NCBI GenBank assembly: GCA_020633655.1
Contig: JACKDF010000012.1
Coordinates: 62,001 to 126,000, forward strand
Direction of reading: 5' to 3'
From: Deferribacteres bacterium
GTDB taxonomy: Bacteria > Zhuqueibacterota > Zhuqueibacteria > Zhuqueibacterales > Geothermadaptataceae
DNA: 64,000 bases
The notes beneath the pieces are model-generated. The model ran no database searches. It was not told where the DNA came from and saw only the letters and a program-made list of their open reading frames with translations. Positions 15,874 to 25,122 of the stretch are shown here, piece by piece. Both the position numbers and the translations under genes were made by a program. Every line of letters starts with the position of its first letter. Position 1 is the stretch's first letter.

Positions 15874-18684
15874 TCATTTCAATAACAAAAGCTTCTTCAT
15901 CTGCACAAACTCCCGTCCTGCGGATAGACGATAAAAATATACCCCGCTCGGCAATCCGCTTGCATTCCACTGGTATTCGTAATTCCCCGCAGCCTGCTGT
16001 CCCGAAACCAGCGTTTCGATTTGTTGACCTGACATGTTGTAAATTGCAAGTTCGATGTGGCTTTGTTCTGGCAATTGGTAAGCAATTGTTGTTGTGGGGT
16101 TGAAGGGATTAGGATAGTTCTGATACAAGCAAAAGCGATGGGGCAACACGGGTGGATCTTGTGCTGGATTTTTAACATGAGTCGTTAACAAATTGAATTC
16201 GGCGGCTCCCTGACCGCCATAAGCCCCCATATCATTGCGTAGTGAACCGCGGGCTGGCCAACGGGCAACACCAGTATTATCGGGATCTTCAGGATCGTTG
16301 AATTGTGAATCGGGATTGCCCACATCGACACACGGTGAATACTCACTGAGAATAAAATTAATTGAATCGGCAAAAACAGGATCGGTATCGATATTTCCGT
16401 CGAGCCAGTTTATTGTTCCACTCGTATTATTGACAATGCTGGAGAGTCCCCCTTGAATATTGGAATACCCAATTGTTGCAGACAGACCCACGGCAATTTG
16501 CTGTGGCAATTCGTTCCACAGAATAGTATTAGCTATCTCCAGGTTTGTCAGTTCACCATAAATTGCCACCCCATAAAAAGCAATGTTATTTACCATGGTA
16601 ACATTCGTTAGTTTTAGGTGAGTAATAAATTCACTAAAAATCCCACAGCCGTTGGCACCAGCGTGATTATTACTGATAACCACATTCAATAAATGCGGAC
16701 CGGAACCATGACAGAACAATCCTGCACCTTTCGATTCAGCTTGATTAGACTCAATTTTTAAATTCATTAATTTCGGATTGGAAAGATTAAGAAAAATACC
16801 AGCACCATTATTAGCAGAATTTTCAGCAATCGTTACATTTCTGGTCACAAAATCGGAACTATTGGCCAAGTAAATTCCGCCACCATCATTCCTTGCTGTA
16901 TTTTCTCGAATATCTACATTTGCAAGCTGTGCACTTGAAATATCTAAATAGATACCTCCACCAAAATCTGCATGATTGTTAGCTATTTCCACATCGGTCA
17001 GGTTTAGGAATGATGCTTGAACAACCATGTCAATCCAGTCAGATTGACCAAAAATCCCACCACCTTGATATGCCGTATTATTACTTATGCTAACATTTTT
17101 TAAATCTGCCGAGGATCCCCTGCAAATGAGCCCGCTTCCGTCATTGTTCACAATATCTATGTTCGTAAATTGGGGATTCGATCCAATACATTCAATCCCT
17201 GCTCCAATACCTCCCGTAATGGTTATGTTTTCTACAACGTTCCCATCAGTTCCCTCAAAGAGTAATACTCTACTTTTTGATTCAGCATCCAAAATGACAC
17301 CTTCATGTGATTCGCCGGATAAAGAAACAAAACTGTGCATTCGTATAGGAAAAAATTCTTCACTTATTGAAGGATGATAGCGTCCATTGGCAAGAAAAAT
17401 AGTGTGGGGATTTAAACTGTCGGCCAGAATTTTTGCGAATGCATACGAAAGGGTTCGAAGTGGCCTGGTCACGGAGAATCCACTATTCGTATTGTCGCCA
17501 GTCGGACTTACATAAAGATCAGCGCTCACTGGTTCTACTTTGGCATGAAGGATATTAAATACAAATAGTTCTAATGGAAACGCATGGCGCTCTGTGGGAT
17601 TCAGTACTGTAAAAGTATCCACCACAATGGAGTGGATAATATCGTCTTCTTCGATGGATTCCAAATCTCGTGTGTTCATATAGATGTTACACCGGTTATT
17701 ATTGTCAAAAATCGGAGTAAATTCTTCCCAGAATGATATTCCTGCGTCCAGGTTGCTCTTAATCGTTACATTGCTCAACGTTGGGCTTGAAAGGTATCCC
17801 ATCATTCCACCTCCGGTATTACGACTGATGGTGACGTCTGTCAAAATCGGATAACAATTGCCCTCCATAGTAATCCCGCTACCCTTGTTATTTTTGATCG
17901 TCACGTTTTTAAAGACGGGGCTTGCATCACTACATGATACCCCTTCTGATGAATTGTCAGTAATCATAACATTTGTTAAACGTGGGCTGCATCTGAAGCA
18001 ACTAATTCCAAGAGCCTTGTTATGGCTGATTGTTGTATTCGTTAAACGTGGGTTGGAACCGTTCGTGCATATCATCCCTCCATAAGCATTATTCATTAAA
18101 TCTACATTCGTTAAATTGGGACTGGATAAGGAATCACAATATAATCCACCACCAGAACTGTGACTAAATATATCAGGATTGATGGTACCGTTATTGGTGA
18201 TTTGCAGATTGGTCATAACCGGACTGGAGCCAATGCAATAGATACCGCCACCTTTTCCCCAATCCAATAACAGGTAATTATTACTGATTATCAAATTGTC
18301 TAATTTCGGATGAGAATTATTGCAAAGAATACCAGCACCGAGTTTTGCTTCTCCGTTTTGTATTGTGAAGCCCATCAGCACCGCTGTCGAATCTTCCCCA
18401 TTCTCAAAGGTGATCACACTACTGGTGTGATTGCCATCAATCGCGGTCTGAGAAATGTAGGAAGTATCACTTGTAGTCAAAAACAGGCTGGCCAACACAA
18501 TATTCTTGCCACTAAAGTTGATATTCTCCACCCAGGTGCCCGGCTGCACCAGCACCGTATCACCGTTTGTGGCAGCATCGATCCCGGCCTGTATTGTTGG
18601 CTGGTCTGCGGGGATGTTGATGGTTTCTGCATGGAAATTGGCTGCAGTTAAAAAATAGACGATTAAAAGAGTGCGTTTTTTCAT
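15874..18684 (-). CDS. Secreted right-handed beta-helix protein with DUF1565-like segment and C-terminal sorting domain
   Basis: 936 residues from the ATG at 18684, chosen because GGAG lies 8 nt upstream and a clean signal peptide (MKKRTLLIVYFLTAANFHA) follows; longer starts lack a ribosome site. Residues 25-380 and 440-760 are strings of about 22-residue parallel beta-helix coils, with repeating LTNVTISNN-type rungs. Between them LYVSPTGDNTNSGFSVTRPL matches DUF1565, found in surface pectate-lyase-like proteins. The last 85 residues are the sorting domain (YQNYPNPFNPTTTIAYQLP). It may be an adhesin or a polysaccharide-degrading enzyme; no catalytic triad could be identified. It is followed closely by the smaller sorting-domain gene, whose tail is almost the same. 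Confidence 0.87.
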   Translation of the reverse strand: MKKRTLLIVYFLTAANFHAETINIPADQPTIQAGIDAATNGDTVLVQPGTWVENINFSGKNIVLASLFLTTSDTSYISQTAIDGNHTSSVITFENGEDSTAVLMGFTIQNGEAKLGAGILCNNSHPKLDNLIISNNYLLLDWGKGGGIYCIGSSPVMTNLQITNNGTINPDIFSHSSGGGLYCDSLSSPNLTNVDLMNNAYGGMICTNGSNPRLTNTTISHNKALGISCFRCSPRLTNVMITDNSSEGVSCSDASPVFKNVTIKNNKGSGITMEGNCYPILTDVTISRNTGGGMMGYLSSPTLSNVTIKSNLDAGISFWEEFTPIFDNNNRCNIYMNTRDLESIEEDDIIHSIVVDTFTVLNPTERHAFPLELFVFNILHAKVEPVSADLYVSPTGDNTNSGFSVTRPLRTLSYAFAKILADSLNPHTIFLANGRYHPSISEEFFPIRMHSFVSLSGESHEGVILDAESKSRVLLFEGTDGNVVENITITGGIGAGIECIGSNPQFTNIDIVNNDGSGLICRGSSADLKNVSISNNTAYQGGGIFGQSDWIDMVVQASFLNLTDVEIANNHADFGGGIYLDISSAQLANVDIRENTARNDGGGIYLANSSDFVTRNVTIAENSANNGAGIFLNLSNPKLMNLKIESNQAESKGAGLFCHGSGPHLLNVVISNNHAGANGCGIFSEFITHLKLTNVTMVNNIAFYGVAIYGELTNLEIANTILWNELPQQIAVGLSATIGYSNIQGGLSSIVNNTSGTINWLDGNIDTDPVFADSINFILSEYSPCVDVGNPDSQFNDPEDPDNTGVARWPARGSLRNDMGAYGGQGAAEFNLLTTHVKNPAQDPPVLPHRFCLYQNYPNPFNPTTTIAYQLPEQSHIELAIYNMSGQQIETLVSGQQAAGNYEYQWNASGLPSGVYFYRLSAGREFVQMKKLLLLK

Positions 18685-18702
18685 TTTCGTTCTCCATTCA
18701 AA

Positions 18703-18717
18703 AGGTGGGACGCACTT
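18703..18717. promoter_or_regulatory. Palindrome AAGTGCG(W)CGCACTT-type in the 5' leader
   Basis: Plus-strand AGGTGGGACGCACTT, two bases off the consensus palindrome. It lies 19-33 bp upstream of the chosen start codon of the beta-helix gene, a position like that of the site before the 14585-15799 gene. Confidence 0.4.
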
Positions 18718-18766
18718 CATGCCGGAGCTTGCAGACATTATTCAAAATTGCAGGTCTATCGTAAAG

Positions 18767-18821
18767 AAGTGCGTCGCACCTGGTTAAGTTTTATTTTCTC
18801 ATGTCAAGTGCCAGGCACTTG
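18767..18821. promoter_or_regulatory. Two more short palindromes: AAGTGCGTCGCACCT and CAAGTGCCAGGCACTTG
   Basis: 18767-18781 is a third copy of the AAGTGCGWCGCACTT palindrome. 18805-18821 is a perfect 8-bp-arm palindrome of a different sequence (CAAGTGCC / GGCACTTG). Both lie between the beta-helix gene and the hybrid sensor gene, in the probable promoter region of the former. Confidence 0.4.
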
Positions 18822-18915
18822 CAAACTTTAAGGGAAATTAAAACAAAGGAGAGAAATTTTCTACCAGGCAGGTTACAAAAGATGCAAAGGATGTAACATT
18901 TTTTGTTATTGTTCT

Positions 18916-21900
18916 CTATTGGGATGGGAGTATATCGAATTGTTTGCGGAAGCATTCAGCGAAATAGGAAGGATTGTTAAAACCGACTTTGTAGGCAATC
19001 TCCGCAATATTACCATCATTTTTCGCCAGGAGTTGCGCCGCCTTTTTCAAGCGCATGCTGCGAATAAAATCGGATGGAGCCTGGTTGGTGAGTGCTCGCA
19101 GTTTCCGGTGTAATTGCACACGACCGAGGCCCACGTTTTGTGCCAGTTCCTCAACGGAAAAGTGTTCGTCACTTATATTTTCTTCAACGACCTTCATCAA
19201 GCGCTCGATGAAGCGTTCGTCTGCAGTAGTAATCGCAATTTCTTTCGGCTGCAATGTTATATTCCGACTGAACCGTTCGCGCAGTTTTCTTCTTTGTTCG
19301 ATCAAATTTTTAACTCGCGTTTGCAGCTCTTTTTCATTGAATGGTTTTACCACATAGTCATCGGCACCGGTTTCCAAGCCGGCTATTTTGCTCTCGTCGG
19401 AGGCTTTGGCGGTGAGTAAAATAATTGGGATGTGGCCGGTTTTTTCGTCGTTTTTCAAAATGTAGCAAAGCTCGTAACCATCCTTCTCCGGCATCATTAA
19501 ATCACTGATGACAAGATCCGGAATCAAGGATTGCGCTTTTTCAATACCTTGTGCCCCATCGACGGCTTCGATGATTTGATAGGAATTTTTCAGTCGCTCC
19601 CGAATGTATGTTCGTACATCTGCATTGTCCTCGACCACTAAAACGATAGTTGCATTTTCCGATACTGCATCGTCTAATATCGGTGTAGATTTTTCTGTTT
19701 GGTTTGCAATATCCTGCAATGCTTCGGCTATAACAGAAGATTCATCACCCACCTGGTTCGCTCCAGGCTTGTCATCTATTATTTCATGGGGCTGCAGATG
19801 ATTGTTTCCCAGCGGCAGTTTCACAATAAATCGTGTTCCTTTGCCAATTTCGCTCTCGATAAAAATTTGACCATGATGCAATTCCACCAATTCTTTTGTC
19901 AGTGCCAAACCAATGCCGCAGCCCTGGTGTGTGCGTGTAGTGGAACTATCGACCTGGTAAAATCGGTCAAATATTTTATCCAGGTGTTGCTGGGGAATGC
20001 CGGGACCGGTATCGGATACGGCAATTTCAACAAAATCGTTAGCAATTCTGCGTTCGGTTCGGGATGTATCGGTAGGCTGCAGATCGCTGTTAAAATGTGT
20101 GGATACCTCGACCGAAATATTCCCGCCATCAGGTGTTAACTTGAATGCATTGGAAAGTAGATTTGTAATGATTTTATCGAATTTATCTCGATCGATATAA
20201 ACGATCAATTCCGGTGCGGTACCGCCATTTTCCTGAACAGATGTTTGAAAATGTAAGTCTATATGCTTTCGTTCAGATAAGGAATGAAATGAGTAAACCA
20301 GGTATTTCAGTAGTTTGTTAATGCTTTCGGGCCGAGCCTGCAGTGACATACGACCGGACTCGAGTTTTGAAATATCCAGTAATTGGTTGATCAGCCGCAA
20401 CAGTCGACGGCCATTGCGTTCCAGAACTTGTACATCTTTTTTCATCCAGTCAGGGAGTGCCTTTGTTCGCCATGTTTCAATAGAACCCAGTATCAAAGTA
20501 AGCGGTGTGCGGAATTCGTGGGATATATTGGCAAAAAAGCGTGACTTGGCACGATCGATCTCCTCCAGTTTTTCGGAGTGTAAACTTTTAAGCTCCAGCT
20601 CGTGTTTTATCGTTATCCGGTTTAACTGAGTACGCCGGATGGTGTAAAATAGCAATGCGAATAAAAGAAAATAGGCAATATAGGCCGGCATTGTTTTCCA
20701 CCAGGGGGGCAAAATTATAATTTGAATTGAAGTCCCTTTTTCATTCCAAACGCCATCGTGATTTGAACCTTTTACACGAAAGGTATATTTTCCAGGAGGA
20801 ACATTGGTGTATGTGGCTTCATTTTTATTTCCGGCATGAATCCACTCTTTGTTGAAACCTTCCATTTTGAAAGCAAACTGGTTTTTTTGTGGATTAGTGA
20901 AATCCAAAGCGGCAAATTCAAATGCGATCATATTTTCATCATAATTCAGAATAATCTGATTTAAATGAGAAAGTGAACTGTCAAATTCTACATCCTTGTT
21001 TGATATTTTAAAACGGGTTAGAACGATAGGTGGTCCATGGGGATCATCTTGTATGCTATCGGGATGAAAAATAGAAAGACCATTATTGCCACCTACGAAC
21101 ATTTTCCCCGTTTTATTTTGGATTAATTCCCAATATTGCCCTGTTGGTAGGCCATCGTCGACATCATAATTTTTAAAGCTATTTGCTATGGGATTAAATT
21201 TTGAAAGTCCATATCCAGTGAGAATCCATAAATTGTTATGATTGTCTTCCTGAATTCCACGAACTAAAACATGGGGAAGACCATCTTCTTCTGTAAAGTG
21301 GGAGAATTTTTTGCTTGCACGATCATATTTAAACAAACCGATGTCTGTTCCTATCCAGTAGGTTCCTTGCTGTCCATTATTGGATTCATGAATCCATAAA
21401 ACCTGATTATGCCCTGGACCTGCAGGATCATCGATGTTCGCAATTTCATGGGTAAAATTATCGTGTTTCGGGTCGTATTTGTGCAGGTCAGTAGCACATA
21501 TCCACACTGAGCCTTGTCTATCAAGCAGGATGTTTCGAATAAAATTGTGATGCAGACTTCTACTGTCATTTGGATTGTGTTGATAGTGCTTTGTCGTTTC
21601 TGTAATTCTGTCGAATTTGTAAAGCCCATCTTTGCTGCCAATCCAAATCATTCCAAGGCTGTCCTCCCTTAAAACAACGATTACGTTGTCAAGAGTAGTC
21701 CATGCAGCTCCAGACTTTAACTTGGCTTTGCTATAACGATGACTTGACCTATCAAAATGATAAAGCCCTTGGTTCATTCCAATCCACATTTTTCCAGTCT
21801 TATCTATCAGAATCGTGCTGATAAAATTTCCATTTCCGTCCGGATTGATCTGGAAGAGTGATTTGTGGCCAGAATTACGATCAATCCTGTATAAACCAAG

Positions 21901-23073
21901 GTCGCTGGCAATCCAGATAGTACCGTATTCATCTTCAATAGCTTGTCCCGCTGATTTATGAAATACCGGCGGTGGAAATTGTTTATTTTCCTGATCGTAT
22001 TTTAAAAGAAGCTGCCCTTGTCCTGTAATCCAGATGACTCCTGAGCGGTCTTCATAGATGGAAAGAGCATTTATTGTGTCCCGTGTAACTTTGGTCAGCT
22101 TTTGTGTCGTACGATCGAATGTGTAAAGATATTCCTTTATTGCTATCCAGAAATTTCCGGCGTTGTCTTCGTAAATTGCTTTTAAATTTGCGCTAACCAT
22201 TCCAATTGCATTCGATACATCTAATTTAAACCGAGTAAATGTATTTTTTTTTCTATCAAGCAGATTTAATTCATCTGCACCTACCCACAAATTCCTGTTT
22301 TTATCTTCATAGATGGGATATAAAAGTCCGTCTGAAATACTGGTCGAATCGTTGGGAATGTGGGTGAAATGGGTGAATTTTTCGTCGCTCACGTTTAAGC
22401 ATGACAAGGTTTCCCGGTCATTACCATGGATTGTAATCCACAGATGATCGTAGCTATCCAAGTACATCGTTCCCAATTGGCCGGATGGCAAGCCGTTTGG
22501 ATCAGGCGAACTGGTTGTAAAATGATTGAACCTGGTGAAGGTCCTGTCTGTTTTGGATACCCCTTTGCTGCCACCAATCCAATAAGCACCCGATTTGTCC
22601 TGAAAAATATACTGAATATCAGCTGCCAGGAGACTGTTCGTATTGCCTGGTTCGTTCAAATACCGTGTGAATCGATCAAAATATTTATTATATTTGTTTA
22701 GACCATTCCTCGTGCCAACCCAAAGAATTCCCCTTTTGTCGATATAAAGACAATAAATCTGGTTATCCGATATGCTACTTGAATCTGCGGGATTATTCAG
22801 ATAATGTTTAAATTCACAGCCGTCAAATCGATTTAAACCATAGTTGGTGCCAAGCCACAAAAAACCATCATCATCCTGAATTATATGCTTGACACCACCA
22901 AATGATAATCCATCTTTGACAGAAAATTGATCGAATTTGATATCTTTTACTTGTGCATGAATGATAACAGGTATGGAAAGAAGCAGAATTATGTGCAGAA
23001 ATCTTCTTTTAAGATCATGCCTTTTCGAGAAATTACTGCGTGTGTAATTCCAAATGTGCCTCGTGTTCATCAT
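18916..23073 (-). CDS. Hybrid two-component system protein (sensor propeller, histidine kinase, receiver, AraC DNA-binding domain)
   Basis: 1385 residues, full length for the one-protein hybrid two-component systems of the Bacteroidetes type. Order: N-terminal hydrophobic signal segment (HIILLLSIPVIIHAQ), about 14 regulator-propeller repeats (LGTNYGLNRFDG, WVGTRNGLNKYNK, WIGSKDGLYKFDR), a Y_Y_Y domain (YTNVPPGKYTFRVKGSN), a membrane helix near residue 810, a dimerisation/phosphorylation domain with the His in FANISHEFRTPL, an ATPase domain (NLLSNAFKLTPDGG, DTGPGIP, GCGIGLALTKEL), a receiver with the phosphate-accepting Asp in LVISDLMMPEKDG, and a C-terminal AraC-type helix-turn-helix. It would sense a periplasmic ligand, usually a glycan fragment, and control nearby genes. 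No SusCD pair is near; the beta-helix gene 230 bp downstream is the closest candidate target. Confidence 0.95.
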   Translation of the reverse strand: MMNTRHIWNYTRSNFSKRHDLKRRFLHIILLLSIPVIIHAQVKDIKFDQFSVKDGLSFGGVKHIIQDDDGFLWLGTNYGLNRFDGCEFKHYLNNPADSSSISDNQIYCLYIDKRGILWVGTRNGLNKYNKYFDRFTRYLNEPGNTNSLLAADIQYIFQDKSGAYWIGGSKGVSKTDRTFTRFNHFTTSSPDPNGLPSGQLGTMYLDSYDHLWITIHGNDRETLSCLNVSDEKFTHFTHIPNDSTSISDGLLYPIYEDKNRNLWVGADELNLLDRKKNTFTRFKLDVSNAIGMVSANLKAIYEDNAGNFWIAIKEYLYTFDRTTQKLTKVTRDTINALSIYEDRSGVIWITGQGQLLLKYDQENKQFPPPVFHKSAGQAIEDEYGTIWIASDLGLYRIDRNSGHKSLFQINPDGNGNFISTILIDKTGKMWIGMNQGLYHFDRSSHRYSKAKLKSGAAWTTLDNVIVVLREDSLGMIWIGSKDGLYKFDRITETTKHYQHNPNDSRSLHHNFIRNILLDRQGSVWICATDLHKYDPKHDNFTHEIANIDDPAGPGHNQVLWIHESNNGQQGTYWIGTDIGLFKYDRASKKFSHFTEEDGLPHVLVRGIQEDNHNNLWILTGYGLSKFNPIANSFKNYDVDDGLPTGQYWELIQNKTGKMFVGGNNGLSIFHPDSIQDDPHGPPIVLTRFKISNKDVEFDSSLSHLNQIILNYDENMIAFEFAALDFTNPQKNQFAFKMEGFNKEWIHAGNKNEATYTNVPPGKYTFRVKGSNHDGVWNEKGTSIQIIILPPWWKTMPAYIAYFLLFALLFYTIRRTQLNRITIKHELELKSLHSEKLEEIDRAKSRFFANISHEFRTPLTLILGSIETWRTKALPDWMKKDVQVLERNGRRLLRLINQLLDISKLESGRMSLQARPESINKLLKYLVYSFHSLSERKHIDLHFQTSVQENGGTAPELIVYIDRDKFDKIITNLLSNAFKLTPDGGNISVEVSTHFNSDLQPTDTSRTERRIANDFVEIAVSDTGPGIPQQHLDKIFDRFYQVDSSTTRTHQGCGIGLALTKELVELHHGQIFIESEIGKGTRFIVKLPLGNNHLQPHEIIDDKPGANQVGDESSVIAEALQDIANQTEKSTPILDDAVSENATIVLVVEDNADVRTYIRERLKNSYQIIEAVDGAQGIEKAQSLIPDLVISDLMMPEKDGYELCYILKNDEKTGHIPIILLTAKASDESKIAGLETGADDYVVKPFNEKELQTRVKNLIEQRRKLRERFSRNITLQPKEIAITTADERFIERLMKVVEENISDEHFSVEELAQNVGLGRVQLHRKLRALTNQAPSDFIRSMRLKKAAQLLAKNDGNIAEIAYKVGFNNPSYFAECFRKQFDILPSQ

Positions 23074-23701
23074 GAACTTCTCACAATTTTTTTAGTGCCA
23101 GGCATAGTTACAATTGTATTATTGGATTGTTGATTTTATAAATAGACACTATTTCCATAAGAAAATGTTGAAAGAAAATTAAGAAAATGCAAATGCAATT
23201 TTTCAAATTTTCAATACAAAGCGCTAGATAACGAACTCAATAGCAATGATATGAAGACTTGATTGAGGAAATCTTGATAGATAAATTATGGATGGAGAAT
23301 TTTAAAGCACAATTGAGATGGCTTACTAGCGACCTGTCTCAATTGTGCTTAATGCAATTGTCCAAAATTAATCAGTGGAGTTTTCAAACGAGAATTACAG
23401 AAACGTTTCCCGACATTTTTTAGTGATGGGAGAAAAATAGCTGGGAATTCCATTTTAAATGCATTCATGTAATCAATTTGATTGCTCGTGAATCCAGAAT
23501 CCCTGGATCGGATTTAATTTTTCACAACGCGTTATATTATAAATACAACAGCTAAGCGCAGAAAGAATCGCAAGGTTGGAACCGCGGAGGGATTTATGGG
23601 GTGACCAGAGAAAGGAATTTATTTTTTACATCAAATACCTTATTGGTGAGGGTTATCTAATACAACACAGCATTTGATGTAATTAATTTTATGAGAGAGT
23701 T
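23074..23701. other. 628-bp intergenic region with two hairpins
   Basis: No credible gene. It contains a perfect 14-bp inverted repeat AAGCACAATTGAGA / TCTCAATTGTGCTT at 23305-23350 and an 11-bp one (TTACATCAAAT / ATTTGATGTAA) at 23626-23682. The latter follows the stop of nqrM on the minus strand. The rest is AT-rich and should hold the promoter of the hybrid sensor gene near 23.1 kb. Confidence 0.55.
23305..23350. repeat. Perfect 14-bp inverted repeat
   Basis: AAGCACAATTGAGA (23305-23318) and TCTCAATTGTGCTT (23337-23350) with an 18-nt loop. It lies about 230 bp upstream of the hybrid sensor start, so it could be an operator or a stem in an RNA. No T-run. Confidence 0.45.
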
Positions 23702-23899
23702 TTATTTTCGGTTGGAACACGTCTGTCCCGTGCGGGAACATGTTGTTGGGAGTTTTCCTGAAAGCAGATATTCTTCCTCGAGTCCGGCGCTACAACCGCA
23801 GCTGCCTTCTTTTTTCTTCCACTGGGCGAAGTGCAGCATCGCACCCATAAAGGTGAAGCCAACGATCATCACCCCAAATACGATAAAGTAAATTGTCAT
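23702..23899 (-). CDS. nqrM: Na+-NQR maturation protein NqrM
   Basis: 65 residues, the normal length for NqrM. One N-terminal membrane helix (IYFIVFGVMIVGFTFMGAML) is followed by a basic turn and four Cys at 34, 36, 54 and 61 (EGSCGCSAG ... CSRTGQTC). NqrM proteins carry four conserved Cys and are needed to deliver or insert the iron centre between NqrD and NqrE. Here the first pair is CGC where many relatives have CGG. AAGGAAT stands before the ATG. It ends the minus-strand cluster nqrABCDEF-CBS-apbE, 13 bp after apbE, which supports the call. Confidence 0.85.
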   Translation of the reverse strand: MTIYFIVFGVMIVGFTFMGAMLHFAQWKKKEGSCGCSAGLEEEYLLSGKLPTTCSRTGQTCSNRK

Positions 23900-23912
23900 T
23901 TTAAGTAATTCC

Positions 23913-24953
23913 TTATTTTATCTTAAATAAAGCTTTAAATTCCGGTGTCAGTTTTTCGACAAAACCTTTGTCTGTTCTAACAATCATAAAGACTGCTAAA
24001 TTCCGTTCCTGCGCAAATTCGAAGCCTTTCTCAGGCCCCATGACATCAATAGCCGTGGCATAGCCGTCTGCAGTCATGCACGACGGATGAATGACGGTAA
24101 CTGATGCAAGTTTATGTGTAATAGGTCGACCCGTTACCGGATCAATTGTATGCGAATAACGCTTGCCATCCTTTTCAAAATAATTGAAATAATCACCTGA
24201 TGTGGCCATCCCGGTGTTGTCAAGATGCACAACTTTTTGAATCCCACCGCTTTGTGTTGGCGTGGCAATTCCGATTCGCCATGTTTCGCCATTCGCCTTG
24301 GTGCCACCGGCTCGCACCTCGCCGCCAATCTCAACGAGATAATTTGCGAATCCCGCATCGACAAGATACTCAGCGACTGCATCGACTGCAAAGCCTTTTG
24401 CAATCGCTGATAAATCACAGTAAATATCGACGTTATCTTTTTTTAATGCAGGTGGATCTGTGCGCACAGATACATGATTCTGCCCCACCAGTAGCATGCA
24501 TTCTGCGATGGCCGCCTCAGAAGGAACAGTTGATTGCTGTTTTGCTGGTCCGAATCCCCACAAATTGACTAGCGGCCCGACGGTGATGTCAAAAGCGCCG
24601 CCAGTCTGTTGGAATATCTCATGGCTTTGGACAACGACCAATGCGAGTTCTGAGGAAATTGGGAACCACTCCTTTTGCTTGTACTGATTAAATTGGCTGA
24701 GCTCGGAAGTTTTGCTATAGGTCGACATTTGTTCTTTGTCAACCCGATGCAGCAGCGCATCGATTTCCTTTTGCAGCTGAGTTTGCGAACCTGGGGAAGC
24801 CTGCTCAGGCGATGCGACAACCTTCACCATATACGACGTTCCCATGGTGAGACCATCCATCTCAATTTCTGTGGTCTGTGGCGTTGTTGAATAATAGGAT
24901 AAAAGCAGGAAGCTAAGGAGTAGCAAAAATAATGTGGTCAGGTGTTTATTCAT
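23913..24953 (-). CDS. apbE: FAD:protein FMN transferase ApbE
   Basis: 346 residues, normal for ApbE. The N-terminus is a hydrophobic export segment (LTTLFLLLLSFLLLSYYS); no lipobox Cys is present, so it is either cleaved or an anchor. Family elements: MGTSYMVKVV, DLSAIAKGFAVD, the flavin-site motif NYLVEIGGEVRAGG and YSHTIDPVTGRP with the Mg-binding Asp. ApbE attaches FMN through a phosphoester bond to Thr in SGAT-like sites of NqrB and NqrC, both encoded 4-6 kb upstream on the same strand. It lies between the CBS gene and nqrM. No strong ribosome site precedes the ATG. Confidence 0.94.
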   Translation of the reverse strand: MNKHLTTLFLLLLSFLLLSYYSTTPQTTEIEMDGLTMGTSYMVKVVASPEQASPGSQTQLQKEIDALLHRVDKEQMSTYSKTSELSQFNQYKQKEWFPISSELALVVVQSHEIFQQTGGAFDITVGPLVNLWGFGPAKQQSTVPSEAAIAECMLLVGQNHVSVRTDPPALKKDNVDIYCDLSAIAKGFAVDAVAEYLVDAGFANYLVEIGGEVRAGGTKANGETWRIGIATPTQSGGIQKVVHLDNTGMATSGDYFNYFEKDGKRYSHTIDPVTGRPITHKLASVTVIHPSCMTADGYATAIDVMGPEKGFEFAQERNLAVFMIVRTDKGFVEKLTPEFKALFKIK

Positions 24954-25009
24954 GAAAATGGATTTTCCAATTCGAAAAAAATATATTCAATTTGCAACTG
25001 GACTCCGCC

Positions 25010-25095
25010 CACTTTATTCATGCAATGCTCAAAGTGAACGATTGGCAGGAGATATCCCCTGCCCGATCTTGAGGTTTATAAATTAAACAGGTTAG
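25010..25095. repeat. Palindromic intergenic element, GGGCAGGGGATATCCCCTGCCC core, copy 1
   Basis: Left end CTTTATTCATGCAATGCTC, core GGCAGGAGATATCCCCTGCC (one mismatch from a perfect stem) and right end TTTATAAATTAAACAGGTTA. It lies about 30 nt past the stop of the CBS gene on the minus strand. Related copies: 31946-32037, 32153-32354, 35555-35645, 38594-38683, 40506-40596 and more distantly 51046-51135. Confidence 0.7.
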
Positions 25096-25122
25096 AGTTA
25101 ATCGAAAAAAGGACGATTCGTT

